Shown: one piece after another, positions 18,049-27,189 of the stretch
Position numbering within the stretch: the first letter of the stretch is position 1
Layout of the letters: each line of letters opens with the position of its first letter
Origin: Chara braunii
Taxonomy: Eukaryota; Streptophyta; Charophyceae; Charales; Characeae
DNA length: 32,634 nucleotides
Direction of reading: 5' to 3'
NCBI GenBank assembly: GCA_003427395.1
Contig: BFEA01000674.1
Span: 146,884-179,517, forward strand
Made by a program: the position numbers and the translations under genes
The notes under the pieces: model-generated
What the model saw: only the letters and a program-made list of their open reading frames with translations
What the model was told of the DNA's origin: nothing
Databases searched by the model: none

Positions 18049-18527
18049 TGGGGGCGTTGAAAGGGGATGAGTTCTGGAAACGCCACCGGTGGCTTGTGTC
18101 GGGACGTACGGAGCCCTCCGACGTCGATGTTGTCGGTGACGACGAGATTGTCACCGTGCCGCGCAAGCCACTGATTCCACTCTACTGCCAACTGCTGACC
18201 CCACTTCTGCAGCTTCGCCCGAATGATCGTATGCCGTAGAGGATCTATCGTGCTGATGTCCCCGCTAAAAACGACGACGGTCGACACGTGGCTGACTCCA
18301 GGTGCGGACAGCCGACGATAAACCGAAGCTTCGGCAAGAACGAGTGCCTGGCGATTAGCCGCAAAACGAAATTCCGCTGCTGCATACACCCCCGTTGTGC
18401 TGAAGAATTGTGCAAAGCGTAGAAGATCCAGACTGAAAATCAGATGATGGACTTGCCGGATTGCCGAGATGTTGCCACGTGGCGCCAACATGTGATCGCC
18501 GAGAACTCGCTCGGTGAGAAAACTCAT
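18045..18527 (-). CDS. Extra frame 1 of element C, unknown 160-residue protein
   Basis: The ATG at 18527-18525 overlaps the integrase stop TGA (18526-18524) as ATGA. Its own stop TGA (18047-18045) overlaps the next ATG in the same way. The start choice rests on this overlap, since the open frame itself extends further upstream antisense-free only as a shadow of integrase. The 160 residues contain no stop and are moderately hydrophobic. They include ISAIRQVHHLIFSLDLLRF, VSTVVVFSGDISTIDP and KLQKWGQQLAVEWNQWLARHG. I recognise no domain. It follows integrase, so it is expressed, if at all, from the genomic RNA by reinitiation or from a spliced RNA. Confidence 0.6.
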   Translation of the reverse strand: MSFLTERVLGDHMLAPRGNISAIRQVHHLIFSLDLLRFAQFFSTTGVYAAAEFRFAANRQALVLAEASVYRRLSAPGVSHVSTVVVFSGDISTIDPLRHTIIRAKLQKWGQQLAVEWNQWLARHGDNLVVTDNIDVGGLRTSRHKPPVAFPELIPFQRPQ

Positions 18528-19999
18528 GGCGATGGCGACGAGGACGGAATAAGAGAAGCAGGAGGGGATGAGAGCGATAAAGAGTCGTCGTCCTCCTCTG
18601 TAGCGAAGGAGGAAGCAAACACAGCTGGAGATGGAGAGGAAGGGAGGAGACGTAGATAGGACACGTGGCGGACGATCGGACGAGCCGATCGGCTTCCCGA
18701 GACCTCTGGCACAAGGCGCACGGTGTTCACCCCGTTCGGGCCGAGCTCGATCACACGAAATCGCCCGAAGAATCGTGGCGCTATCTTCCCTTGGCGAGCA
18801 CATTTCCTCACCTGCACCAGGTCCCTTAATTTATACTGGGGCCGCGGTCCTGCGTTCCCATTTCGGGCCTCGTAGCTACGGACCTGTTGGCCGTGGGCCA
18901 ACTCAGTCATTTTCTGGCGTTTTCGGGCTAATCGGGGAAGGGACCGCTCCATCAGCTCCATGTGTCGCTTGGCCTTGTCCCTGACCGTGGCCCTGGTGGG
19001 TCGTCGGTTTAATGAAGATTCATCGGGGAGGCTCGGTATCGAGACACAAGCTACGCTATTGGTTCTTAATTGGAAGGGGCTAAGGCCCGTCGATTCGTGA
19101 GGCGTTCCCCGATGGATCGCGAGGATGTGATCTACGATATCGGGCCAGGGCCTCGGATCCCGTGCCGCGATGTTTCGTCGCAATGTTGTGTTTATCAATC
19201 GATTTGCGTTTTCTACCAGGCCGTTAGATTGTGACATGTGGGGTGCAGTATTCCGAATGGCGACGCCATGTACGACCAGATTCCTTAAAACCTCCCCTCT
19301 GAATTCTACCCCATTATCGGTCAGGATTTCCTCTGTGTCCTGATGCATCCCTAAAAACCGGTTGACGTATCGCGCGATTTCAGCCGCCTGTCGCNTACGA
19401 NACGGATATGCCTCGATCCATTTCGAGAAGTGGTCTACAAATACCAGTAGGATTGAATATTCGCAGCTATTAGGTCCAGGGGGCACCACAATATCGGTAG
19501 TATCCATGCTAACCCTCTGAAAAGGTCTTTCGACTACCGTCGACACTATCGATCTTGGCGGCTGAATCAGCGCTTTGTCAACAGCACAGACCTAGCAGTT
19601 CGCGACGATGAATTTCACATCATCGGGAACATTGGACCAATACCACTCATTCTTGTCGATTGCCGCTTTCGTGATTCGGGCGGCAAAATGGGCTGCAGTT
19701 TCCTCGTACGCCGTCTTAACCCAATCATACCTCATGAACGGGTGCGGCACTACCATCCAAATCCCACTACCGTCCGTCTTTCGTTTTTCTAACCGGCCCT
19801 CGTTCCAGCGATAGTCCCGAGCTCTTTCATTGGCTCTCCTCCGATCCTTCTTGGTGAAGTCCTGGAGGGGGTTACCTACTAAGGTAGCTATTAGAGCGAT
19901 ATCCGTCCATACCTCGGCCCTTCTAAACTTCCGGGTCTTTTCAAATCCGTCCGACGTGGCGTCAAGAAATCGAGCCTCGGTCGGGATCTTATCAACCCG
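18524..19999 (-). pseudogene. pol: Integrase of element C
   Basis: Integrase joins element cDNA to host DNA. The frame continues from the PHD finger. The N-terminal zinc-binding part has the second His (AAHFAAR) and the Cys pair. The first His is Tyr (AYEETAA), and a TAG at 19594-19592 replaces the residue after the first Cys of C-x-x-C. The core keeps all catalytic residues: Asp in VSMDTTDIV, Asp in ILTDNGVEF and Glu in GLVENANRL, with Asp and Glu 35 positions apart. A GPY/F-like module follows (APRFFGRFRVIELGPNGVN). The tail is Ser/Asp/Pro-rich with no chromodomain. Two N bases lie near 19394-19401. The stop TGA overlaps the next ORF's ATG. Confidence 0.85.
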
Positions 20000-20161
20000 A
20001 CACAAGGGGCACAACCAAGGCTTATTGTCATTTCTGTACTAGATACACGAGTCGTGGGCTCGTGCGACACACTGCCGACAATCTATCCATTATGCATATC
20101 CCTCCCCACTAGGACGCATAGGGATCGAGTAGACGTGCGAGATTGCTTCGCAAAAATAACA
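20000..20161 (-). pseudogene. PHD-type zinc finger between RNase H and integrase
   Basis: One reading frame, the same as integrase, gives C-x2-C-x23-C-x2-C-x4-H-x2-C-x11-C-x2-C. The pieces are KFCYFCEA, DCRQCVARAHDSCI and KPWLCPLCR. The Cys4-His-Cys3 order, the C-x4-H-x2-C core and the Trp two residues before the seventh Cys match the PHD finger. Such fingers usually read the histone H3 tail. In this copy a TAA (20092-20090) and a TAG (20041-20039) interrupt it, yet all eight ligands survive. Placed before integrase, it could direct integration to certain chromatin, as chromodomains do in chromoviruses; that role is inference. A longer open stretch upstream (to 20287) links it to RNase H through a frameshift. 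The alternative is a RING-like or integrase-specific zinc ribbon. Confidence 0.65.
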
Positions 20162-20231
20162 AAATTTGTCGGGTAGGGAAAGAAGAGATGAGGATGAAAG
20201 GGGAGAGAGAGGAGTCGCAAGATTACCTCCA

Positions 20232-21801
20232 TCACCCATTGCCAATCGCTTGCTTCTTGCCACGTGGAAGGACTGCCACTTGTCCATACTTGGATCCGTT
20301 CGCTGACTCCGGTTCCTTCCACGAAATGATTTCTTCGCCCTTAGGTACCTTAGCGGGGCGATGCAGACGTGTCAAGCCGTTCGCGTTGCCGTGCCTTTCT
20401 GTCTTTCGATGGATGATGTCGAAGTCGTACTCCTGTAGGCGCACCGCCCACCGTCCCATCATACCCGTATAATTAGTGAGTCTCTTGAGAGCCAGCAATA
20501 GCTCATGATCGGTTACAAGGAGGAACTTTTGTCCGTAGAGATACTGATGGAAGTGTTGAATCCCCCAGACCACTGCGTAACATTCGCCCTGCGGGGCCGA
20601 ATCGTTCCTCCGCTCGTCTGGCACCGTGCGTGATGCGTACTCGATGACGTGTTCTCGGCCGCCGTTCCCCGTCTGCGCTAGAATAGCGGAGGTCGCCTCT
20701 GGCTGCCAGTCCGTGATAAGAATGAACTGCTTCGTAGGGTCCGGCCGGATCAAAATAGGTGTCATCGCCAAGGCGTCCTTGAGGGTGGCGAAGGCCTGTT
20801 CACACTCTGCGTCCCAATTGAGGGGCTGGTCCTTTCGTAGTAGGTTCGTTAGAGGTCGTGCAATTGCGGCGAAGCCTTTGATAAAACGACGGTAGTACGA
20901 TGCTAGTCCCAGGAAAGCTCGAACATGCGTCAATGACTTGGGAATAGGAGCATCTTTCACCGCCGCGACCTTCCTCGAATCTGGCCGCAGTCCTCCACGT
21001 GTCACCACGTAACCCAAGAACGAGATTTCCGAGAGGAAAAACTCGCTCTTTTCGAGCGCGACTTTGAACCCAGCATCTCTCAGAGCTCCCAACGTCCACT
21101 CGATATGCTGTGCATGCCCGTGATAGGTCTCCGAGTAGACCAGGATGTCATCCATTTATACAATGACGCAAAAGTTAATCATTCCCTGAGTTAGCCGCGT
21201 CTTGTTGACGAAGTTCTGGAACGTCACGTTCATCGCGCGTTGAATTGTGGCAGGTGCGTTGCAAATCCCCATCGGACACCGAGCCCACTGCCACGTGCCT
21301 TCAAATAGTACGAAGGCCGTTTTCGGCCGATCTGCCTCCTTAATGTGGTGGAAACCGTGGCGAATATCAAATTTACTGAAGTAATTAGCACACCCAATCG
21401 CATCAAGCAAATCATCAATCCTGGGAAGGGGATACACATCCTTAATCGTGATGTCATTCAGCTTGCGATAATCAATGCATATGCGAATCGATCCGTTCTT
21501 TTTCGACACTAATACTACCGGGAATGACCATGGCCTAGTAGCCGGTTCGATCCAACCATTAGCTTCGAAATTCCCGGATCCGCTGAAGGGCCGTTTTTCG
21601 TTCCACCAAGGAATACCTGTAGGGCTTACAGTGGATCGGGGGATGGTTTCCGGTCTGAATTTCGTGCTGTATGACTAACGACAGTCCGATGTCTGTGTCC
21701 GTCACACTAATCGCTCCTTTGTATTCCTTCAAAATGTCCGCGATTAGGTGATGGATTTCATCAGGTACGTATTGGGGCACGTGCAATTCATACAGTTGAT
21801 C
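20232..21801 (-). pseudogene. pol: Reverse transcriptase and RNase H of element C
   Basis: The RT N-terminus (21801-21559) follows an in-frame TGA near 21804. A one-base frameshift at about 21565 separates it from the fingers and palm (to 21156), with SKKNGSIRICIDYRKLND, YPLPRIDDLLDAI and CPMGICNAPATIQRAMN. The catalytic motif is interrupted: the Tyr codon of Y-M-D-D is TAA (21155-21153), leaving MDDILVYSET in the next open frame. Thumb and connection follow with SFLGYVVTRGGLRPDS and RAFLGLASYYRRFIKGF. RNase H starts at about 20720 with FILITDWQPEATSAILAQ, then APQGECYAVVW and LLVTDHELLLAL, so Asp, Glu and Asp are retained. It ends with NGLTRLHRP. This is a clear Ty3/gypsy pol. Confidence 0.93.
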
Positions 21802-22987
21802 TCATATCCGTACATCGATTTGTTTCGTACTTACCCGCTTAGCGCTTTCAGGTGGGGGCGCGGAAATAAACGAATTATCCGATCGCCAGGAGAATACTGT
21901 GGCCATCATCTGTGCGTCCTGCTCTCGAATGGCCACATGTTCTTCCGGTGTTATTCCGTCTCGGATGTCCTGCCATGGCACGGGTTTCATTGCGATTTTG
22001 ATTCCGAGTTCAATTTCGAGGCGCTCAGGGGGTTCCAAAGAATTGGTCTCCACCCCTAAGCGTATCAATCGTATCTCTTTTGCAGGTGACAAAAGAGATC
22101 GTGGGAGATTTGTGATGTCGCAATAGTGCCTTTTGTCATTATATCGTGCGAGTAAAGGGAAGATACCTTCGTACAGGGTTCGAGGGGGTTCCAAAGAATC
22201 GACCATCCTCGAAATTTGCACGAGGGGGTCACCCATAATCATGGCTTGCGTTCTTTGTAGACTCTGATCAGTCAGGCTTAGTGATTTCGTGTTTACTCGT
22301 CGCACAGGGTAGTAGATACGCTGCTGCGCCATCTCCAGAATTATTGGATCGTCCTCGTCACTGCTGTCCGCGTCCTTCAGAGATTGCTCACCGTCGGCAG
22401 AGTTATCCCAGGTAATCACGTGAAAAGTTTCCGCCATTATAGGAGAAACTCGCGGGGTTACGTTAGCCGTGGTTCGAACGGTCAGCCTCATAGGTACAAC
22501 ATAGGGCTTTCCTCCTGTATTTCGGAGGACAATCGATCGCCTCTCGAAGTCCAGATTGGCTCGCAAGGCCACAAGAGCGGGAAGGCCAAAAAGGACGTCG
22601 TAAGTGTTTACGTCCAAGACTACGACATCTTCCAAAGCATGCACTTTCCCTAATCGGAAGGCAACATTGGTCATCCGTCCCACTGTTTTAATTTTCTCTT
22701 CGTCTGCTGAAACGAGCTTGATCTTTTTCCGCAAGCATGATCAAATCGTTCTTTCTTCCTGACCTTTCAACTACCCGTAATGAGATAGCCAGGACAGCGG
22801 CTCCGAAATCAATAATAGCATTATACGGGATTCCTTATACCTCGATGTCGCACTCTGCGGATTTCCATGGTATGGGTTTAATCCGTAGGAAATGATCATC
22901 CTTTTGAATCAATCCTAACCGTATCGGGTACGAAGTACCCGCTGCATTTTCATCTGGCGGGGGACTTTTTGCTTTTGTGCTCGTTGT
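21802..22987 (-). pseudogene. Retroviral-type aspartic protease and linker of element C
   Basis: Directly after the gag stop the same frame continues. It has a TAA at 22837-22835 and the active site NAIIDFGAAVLAIS (catalytic Asp at 22810-22808). The usual Ser/Thr of D-S/T-G is Phe, which would probably abolish activity. A frameshift near 22735 follows, then the protease C-terminus VVVLDVNTYDVLFGLPALVA, where LFG stands for the ILG motif. About 230 residues of linker lead to RT. The linker has acidic SSDEDDP and no domain I recognise. Confidence 0.8.
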
Positions 22988-24460
22988 TCAGGCAAGGGCG
23001 AATCGTTTCCGATTCGCCTTGCAATGTTGCAATATCCGTTCGTTGGCTTGTTCCGATATCGAAAGTAGATGACCGATCGGAAGAGGAATCCAATGATCCA
23101 AGGCTCGAACGATGTTCAAAACATCGATCTCCCCAGTGACGAAAGTGGGTCCTCCCGACTCCATCTCTCCGGGAGAGGGTCGTCGTTCCGCCACTTCCCT
23201 TTGTTCCGGCGTGGGTCTAATCGTTCCAATCATCCCAAGCCCCGGATATCCGAGCATTACATACTGATCCAACGGGATTAGTTCAGCAGCTTCCTCCATC
23301 GTAGCTAATGCGCTTCCGCCTCCTTCCATTGCTTCCATCAGCGCCCCTACTCGTCCCGGCCCATTAGCGATCGGGGCTGCTGCTACAGGTGCAGCCCCGA
23401 CTCGCGGTTGTGGGGGTCGATGCGGGGAATCCCGGTCTATGTGCCCTGGTTGATGACACGTGTAACAGATATTCAAATTGCCAGGGACCCCTGCAGGAGG
23501 TGGTGCCGAAGCCAGTCCGTGCTGAAACGGCGCGGCACGCACTGCTATTGGTCGCATCGACCGCATCATCGCTTCAAATCGGGCGTTGTGTTCCCGCTGT
23601 TCCTTTTTGCTTTCCTGAATCAGATTGACCAGTGTTTTGGTTAGTTCTAATAAGGCAGTTGCTTCATTTGATCGTGCGGGACTCTCGATCGGCGGTGGGG
23701 ATGCTGTCATTACTGGAACGGGCATGCTTGTAACCACACTCGGGGTGGGTCGTTTGGTAGTAATCTGTTCTAGATATTTTACCGGGCCAGATACAAACCC
23801 CATGTTTTCGAACTTATTTGGTAATGCGGCCAGCTCAGCCTTAGCCCTTGCCTGTTCGGATGAGTCTCCTTCCCTAGGATAATCTTCCCCTTCTAGGAAA
23901 CTTGCGGCGAACTTTCGTTCCATTTCCTCTGCGGATGCCATGATCTGTTGCAGCGTGTGATTGATGGGGGAAAACTGTTTTTGCAATTTCACCCTCATCG
24001 TTCGGCTGCGAAGTCCGTCGATGAACAAATCTCTGCCTACCTGCTCGCCTCGTTCCGTTTTCACAAACATCCTGTAGAATCGGTTTCGATACTCGGTGAC
24101 AAATTTGAGGGGTTTTTGAACTCGATCTTTAATCATGAAAAGGGCATGTTCAGGGTGGATATAATCAAATCGGTTCCGGAAATCTCGCTCGAACGTCGGG
24201 AGATCTACCCATACATAGGTGTTGAACCAATGATGAGCGCCTCCTCCCAATCGAGCGGGAATGTTCACCTGTGACTCGTTATCATCGTACTGGTGAGCTC
24301 GAAGCGTGGCCAGCCATGCTCCAGCGAGATGATGTGAAGGGTCGAATAGATAGAGATCGGGTGGCGTCATGGGAGTCCATGCTCATGGTGCGGGTTGATT
24401 AGGATTTATCGGTTGGTTGGGGTTCTATTGTGGATTCGGGTTCTCTTGATTAGCATTCAT
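22988..24460 (-). pseudogene. gag: gag of element C
   Basis: The likely start is ATG 24460, opening with MNANQENPNPQ. Two stops, TAG at 24427-24425 and TGA at 24385-24383, leave a 460-codon open frame from 24370. A Retrotrans_gag capsid follows, with WLATLRAHQYDDNES, HHWFNTYVWVDLPTFERDF and LFIDGLRSRTMRVKLQKQF. A Pro-rich linker leads to a CCHC-type knuckle, CYTCHQPGHIDRDS (residues 302-315 of the 460-codon frame), whose last Cys is Ser. The stop TGA at 22990-22988 lies between gag and protease in one frame; it may be a decay mutation or a read-through site. The GCC-TGA-ACA context resembles no read-through signal I know. Confidence 0.88.
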
Positions 24461-26221
24461 GTTGACCGCCCGTCGAGACGGGGTCGCGTCGATGCACGTT
24501 CCGGGGTCGAGGTCGTCCCCTGTTAGCCAGATCGCCCAGCTATGAATCTTAGAACCCAGCCACATGTCGGGCTCCGATACCAACCTCACGCCCGTCGCGA
24601 CTTCCTGATCGGAGTGGGATGTGGGCCTGGAAGTGCGAAAAGGGGTGTGCCACGGATTTTTGGGAAAGTGGGGGTGGAGTCCCAGGTCGGAACTGAGATT
24701 TCCTGCGACAAGGGTCTAGGGGCATAGATGCAACAGGGCTAAGGGGCGGGTTACTTCTGGTCTGATGGCGGTCGATGTCGTGCAGCATAAGGCAGATGGC
24801 ATGCTTGGTGCATCAAGGGCCGTCCGATCCGTCTGTTTTAGTGACGGCGGTTCGGGAGGGGCCCGTTCGTGAGGGTTGCGATTCCTATCAGTCGGACCTT
24901 TGGGTGCAGACGCGTGGCGTCTGTCGCCGCGCGTTATGGTTAGGCTCCGTAGTTCCAGGGGTTCGGCGGTGGCCGCGTCGCCTGCAGTTTCTGCACGACG
25001 TGTAGGGCCAATACTGGGCGATGGAATTCCACGGTACCACCGTGAGTTGGTGGTACGGGAGGAGGAGATGGAAGGGAGGAAAATTGGTAGCGATAACAAC
25101 GAAGCCGGGGGATATGAAGTATTGCGTGTTATACGTAGTTGGGTAATCGGGGCACCTCGGATCGCTTGTTACGGCACACTGAAACTCCCTGGGGCACAAT
25201 CGGTTCTCGGTTAGGCAGGGAAATTCCTGGTATCTCCACCTAAGATATTCTCCTTCCCAGTGCTCGAAGTACCCTGAGTCCCAAGTGTGCGTCATCTTGT
25301 CATTGCGGCGTAGTGGAAGCCTTCCGCACGCATCTGACTGACAGGGGGATCTCCAAATATGGTGTCGGAAATTCCTGCCAGCTCAGGTGCTTGAAAGGAG
25401 GAAAATTCCTCGCCTATCCCGATACTGGAGGTGCCAGGTTCGTCAACGATTACGACTCGCCGCCCATGGACACGTGTAGGCTGCGCAATTCATATCGCGC
25501 TTACACATATCCACACGAGGTGTTCGCTTGCACCCGGGCCTGTCGGCTGAGGCTTACGCAAAAGTGAGAGTTTTAATCCCTTATGCAGAATCCTCCCGTG
25601 TCCTGGATAACTACCCAATCATCTAATCGTTCAGTGGTCCCCCAAGCAATCATTTCCGAACATGCAAGGTGTCATCACGCACATCAGATATCGCAACAAC
25701 ATCAGAACTCGTACCTTAACAACAACGGATCAAAGTGACAAGCAATGATGATGACTAGGCAAAAACGTGAAACATGTCATTCCATCCGAAGTAGTTCATC
25801 CTGTACACACAAAAGAGGGAGGACCGAGACAGAATGAGACATCATACAAGGACCAATATTGAAACAAAGATGCCGAAGGGAAATGAGAGCGAGTCGCTCG
25901 AGCCGAAATCAAAACTTATATACAAAACTAAAGGAAAAGACAAAGAAAATTGCAAATCCACGTTCGTCAACCTCAACTCTCTCTTCCTTTCTCTCTCTCT
26001 CTTTGATGCAGACAGTCCGTCGTCACGCACCAACCCATGAAGTCGTCACCCCGCTTAGTCCTCCTGCACCCGTCAGGTTCGCCCGCGCGCTACAGTCCGT
26101 CGTAGCCCCACGCTTCAACCCCGCGCATTCGGCACCAGCTCGTCGGGTCGCCCGACTCCCACTTCAACTTACCTCTTACTTCACTCGTGAGACGACCCTC
26201 ACCGATCACGCTACCCCGAGC
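24461..26221 (-). other. Leader region of element C
   Basis: This 1.8-kb segment lies between the 5' LTR and gag on the - strand. A 135-codon frame (25295-24888) and a 127-codon frame (25099-24716) are open but resemble no known protein. Next to the LTR the - strand reads GTTGCTGGAAGCTCGGGG. TGGAAGCTCGGGG could be a primer site if the LTR ends five bases earlier, but I cannot match it to a particular tRNA. A pyrimidine-rich tract ending in GCAG lies at about 25978-26009 (+). Confidence 0.45.
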
Positions 26222-26982
26222 TTCCAGCAACTGGTTAAGAGAGTTATCTAATCGCGCAGCCGGAATTTATAGCGTGCATGGACTTAGGAAGAGAGAAGGA
26301 GAAGGAGAGGGAGCGCCTACGTTCTGCATGGCCAGACTGCGGCATGGGGGACGTAGCCACTCTCCACGCATCGATCCGATCATGCAGCCCGCGGGCTAGA
26401 CAGCCACAGCAAAAAGGAAAGGAGAGGGCGGGAAAGACGAAGCTCAAGAAGAGAGATACAGTTACAATGGCGCCTGCCGACTAATCAGAGCCCCGCTGCA
26501 GCCGCAAAAAGAAGCGCGCAAGAAAACAACGTGCGGCAAAAGAAATCCCGAATTCCTAAATTCCTAAATTCCTAAACTATTGCAAAAGGAACTTTAATAA
26601 AACGCAAATCCCGAAAAGAAAGTCCGAAATTCCGAGAGCCATCGAGGGCTCGACAAGATTCGAAAAAGAAATTCAAAAAGAAGCAAAACTTCCCGCGCGA
26701 CCTTTGCGCCTAAGACCCGACAACAGAACAAGAAGGAAGCGACATCAAACATTATTAATCGCGCCTTTGTCGGCGCGACAACCACTCAATCGGCCATGTC
26801 GGGACTTGCCCGGCCCGGAACCCAGCCATCCGAAAAGAAGCGACGCAAAAAGACGAAGAAGCGAGGGCACGGATGCAATTTCCCTTCGATCCCGATCTCC
26901 CGTAATTGGCCCATCCTTCCCATCTTTGGACCCCTCATTGCTATCGCGCAGAAAATCGCGCGGAACAGAAATTGGTTCGTCA
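26222..26982 (-). repeat. 5' LTR of element C
   Basis: It is the partner of 15423-16233 and the upstream LTR for - strand transcription. Compared with the other LTR it lacks two blocks of about 27-30 bases. Both copies share the outer ends TTGGTTCGTCA and CAACTGGTTAAGAGAG. Confidence 0.88.
26266..26271 (-). promoter_or_regulatory. TATA-like box in the 5' LTR of element C
   Basis: The TATAAA word, in a GCTATAAATTCCGG context, is the same as in the other LTR. As the upstream LTR this would be the copy driving genomic RNA, if it is the promoter. Confidence 0.3.
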
Positions 26983-27189
26983 ATCTGGACTTCAAAAACG
27001 TTAGGGGACTGGGGACATGGCCCACCTGGGGGTGGGATTGATTCTTTTTTTTGTTCAAGGCTGGACCTAGTGCCACCCCATGGCATGGGACAAATTTTTT
27101 TTCTTCTGGTCCTTCGGATTTCCTGTCCCGAGCCTCCGAAATATTAGGAGAGGCTCAATCGGATTCTCAACTTGGCTGGGGTATGTACT
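26983..27189. other. Short non-coding flank between element C and the rest of element B
   Basis: The first 17 bases end in TTCAAAAAC and may be the tail of the SINE-like element, followed by GTTAGGGGACT (27000-27010), its candidate right target duplication. The rest, to about 27189, has two T-runs and no protein similarity. Together with 14650-14688 it makes about 220 bp unaccounted for inside RNase H. Confidence 0.45.

Larger units (their letters stand above)
15423..26982 (-). mobile_element. Element C: Ty3/gypsy retrotransposon with PHD finger and extra ORFs
   Basis: About 11.6 kb between two diverged LTRs, transcribed on the - strand. From 26982 downward the order is 5' LTR, a 1.8-kb leader, gag, protease, RT, RNase H, PHD-type zinc finger, integrase with GPY/F module, three extra frames and 3' LTR. 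The RT-RNase H-integrase order shows Ty3/gypsy type. At least ten nonsense codons and three frameshifts disable it. I could not find a clean 5-bp target duplication, primer site or polypurine tract, so the outer ends carry some uncertainty. Confidence 0.88.

Noticed and set aside
18528-18803. Upstream 92 codons of the frame that contains extra frame 1
   Set aside because: This part is antisense-free but overlaps the integrase C-terminus in another frame; the ATGA start at 18527 explains the real ORF better.
27040-27130. A second copy of the 3.0-kb retroposon tail (T-run followed by TTCAAGGCTGG)
   Set aside because: Only a few bases near the T-run resemble 10708-10720; the following sequence does not align.
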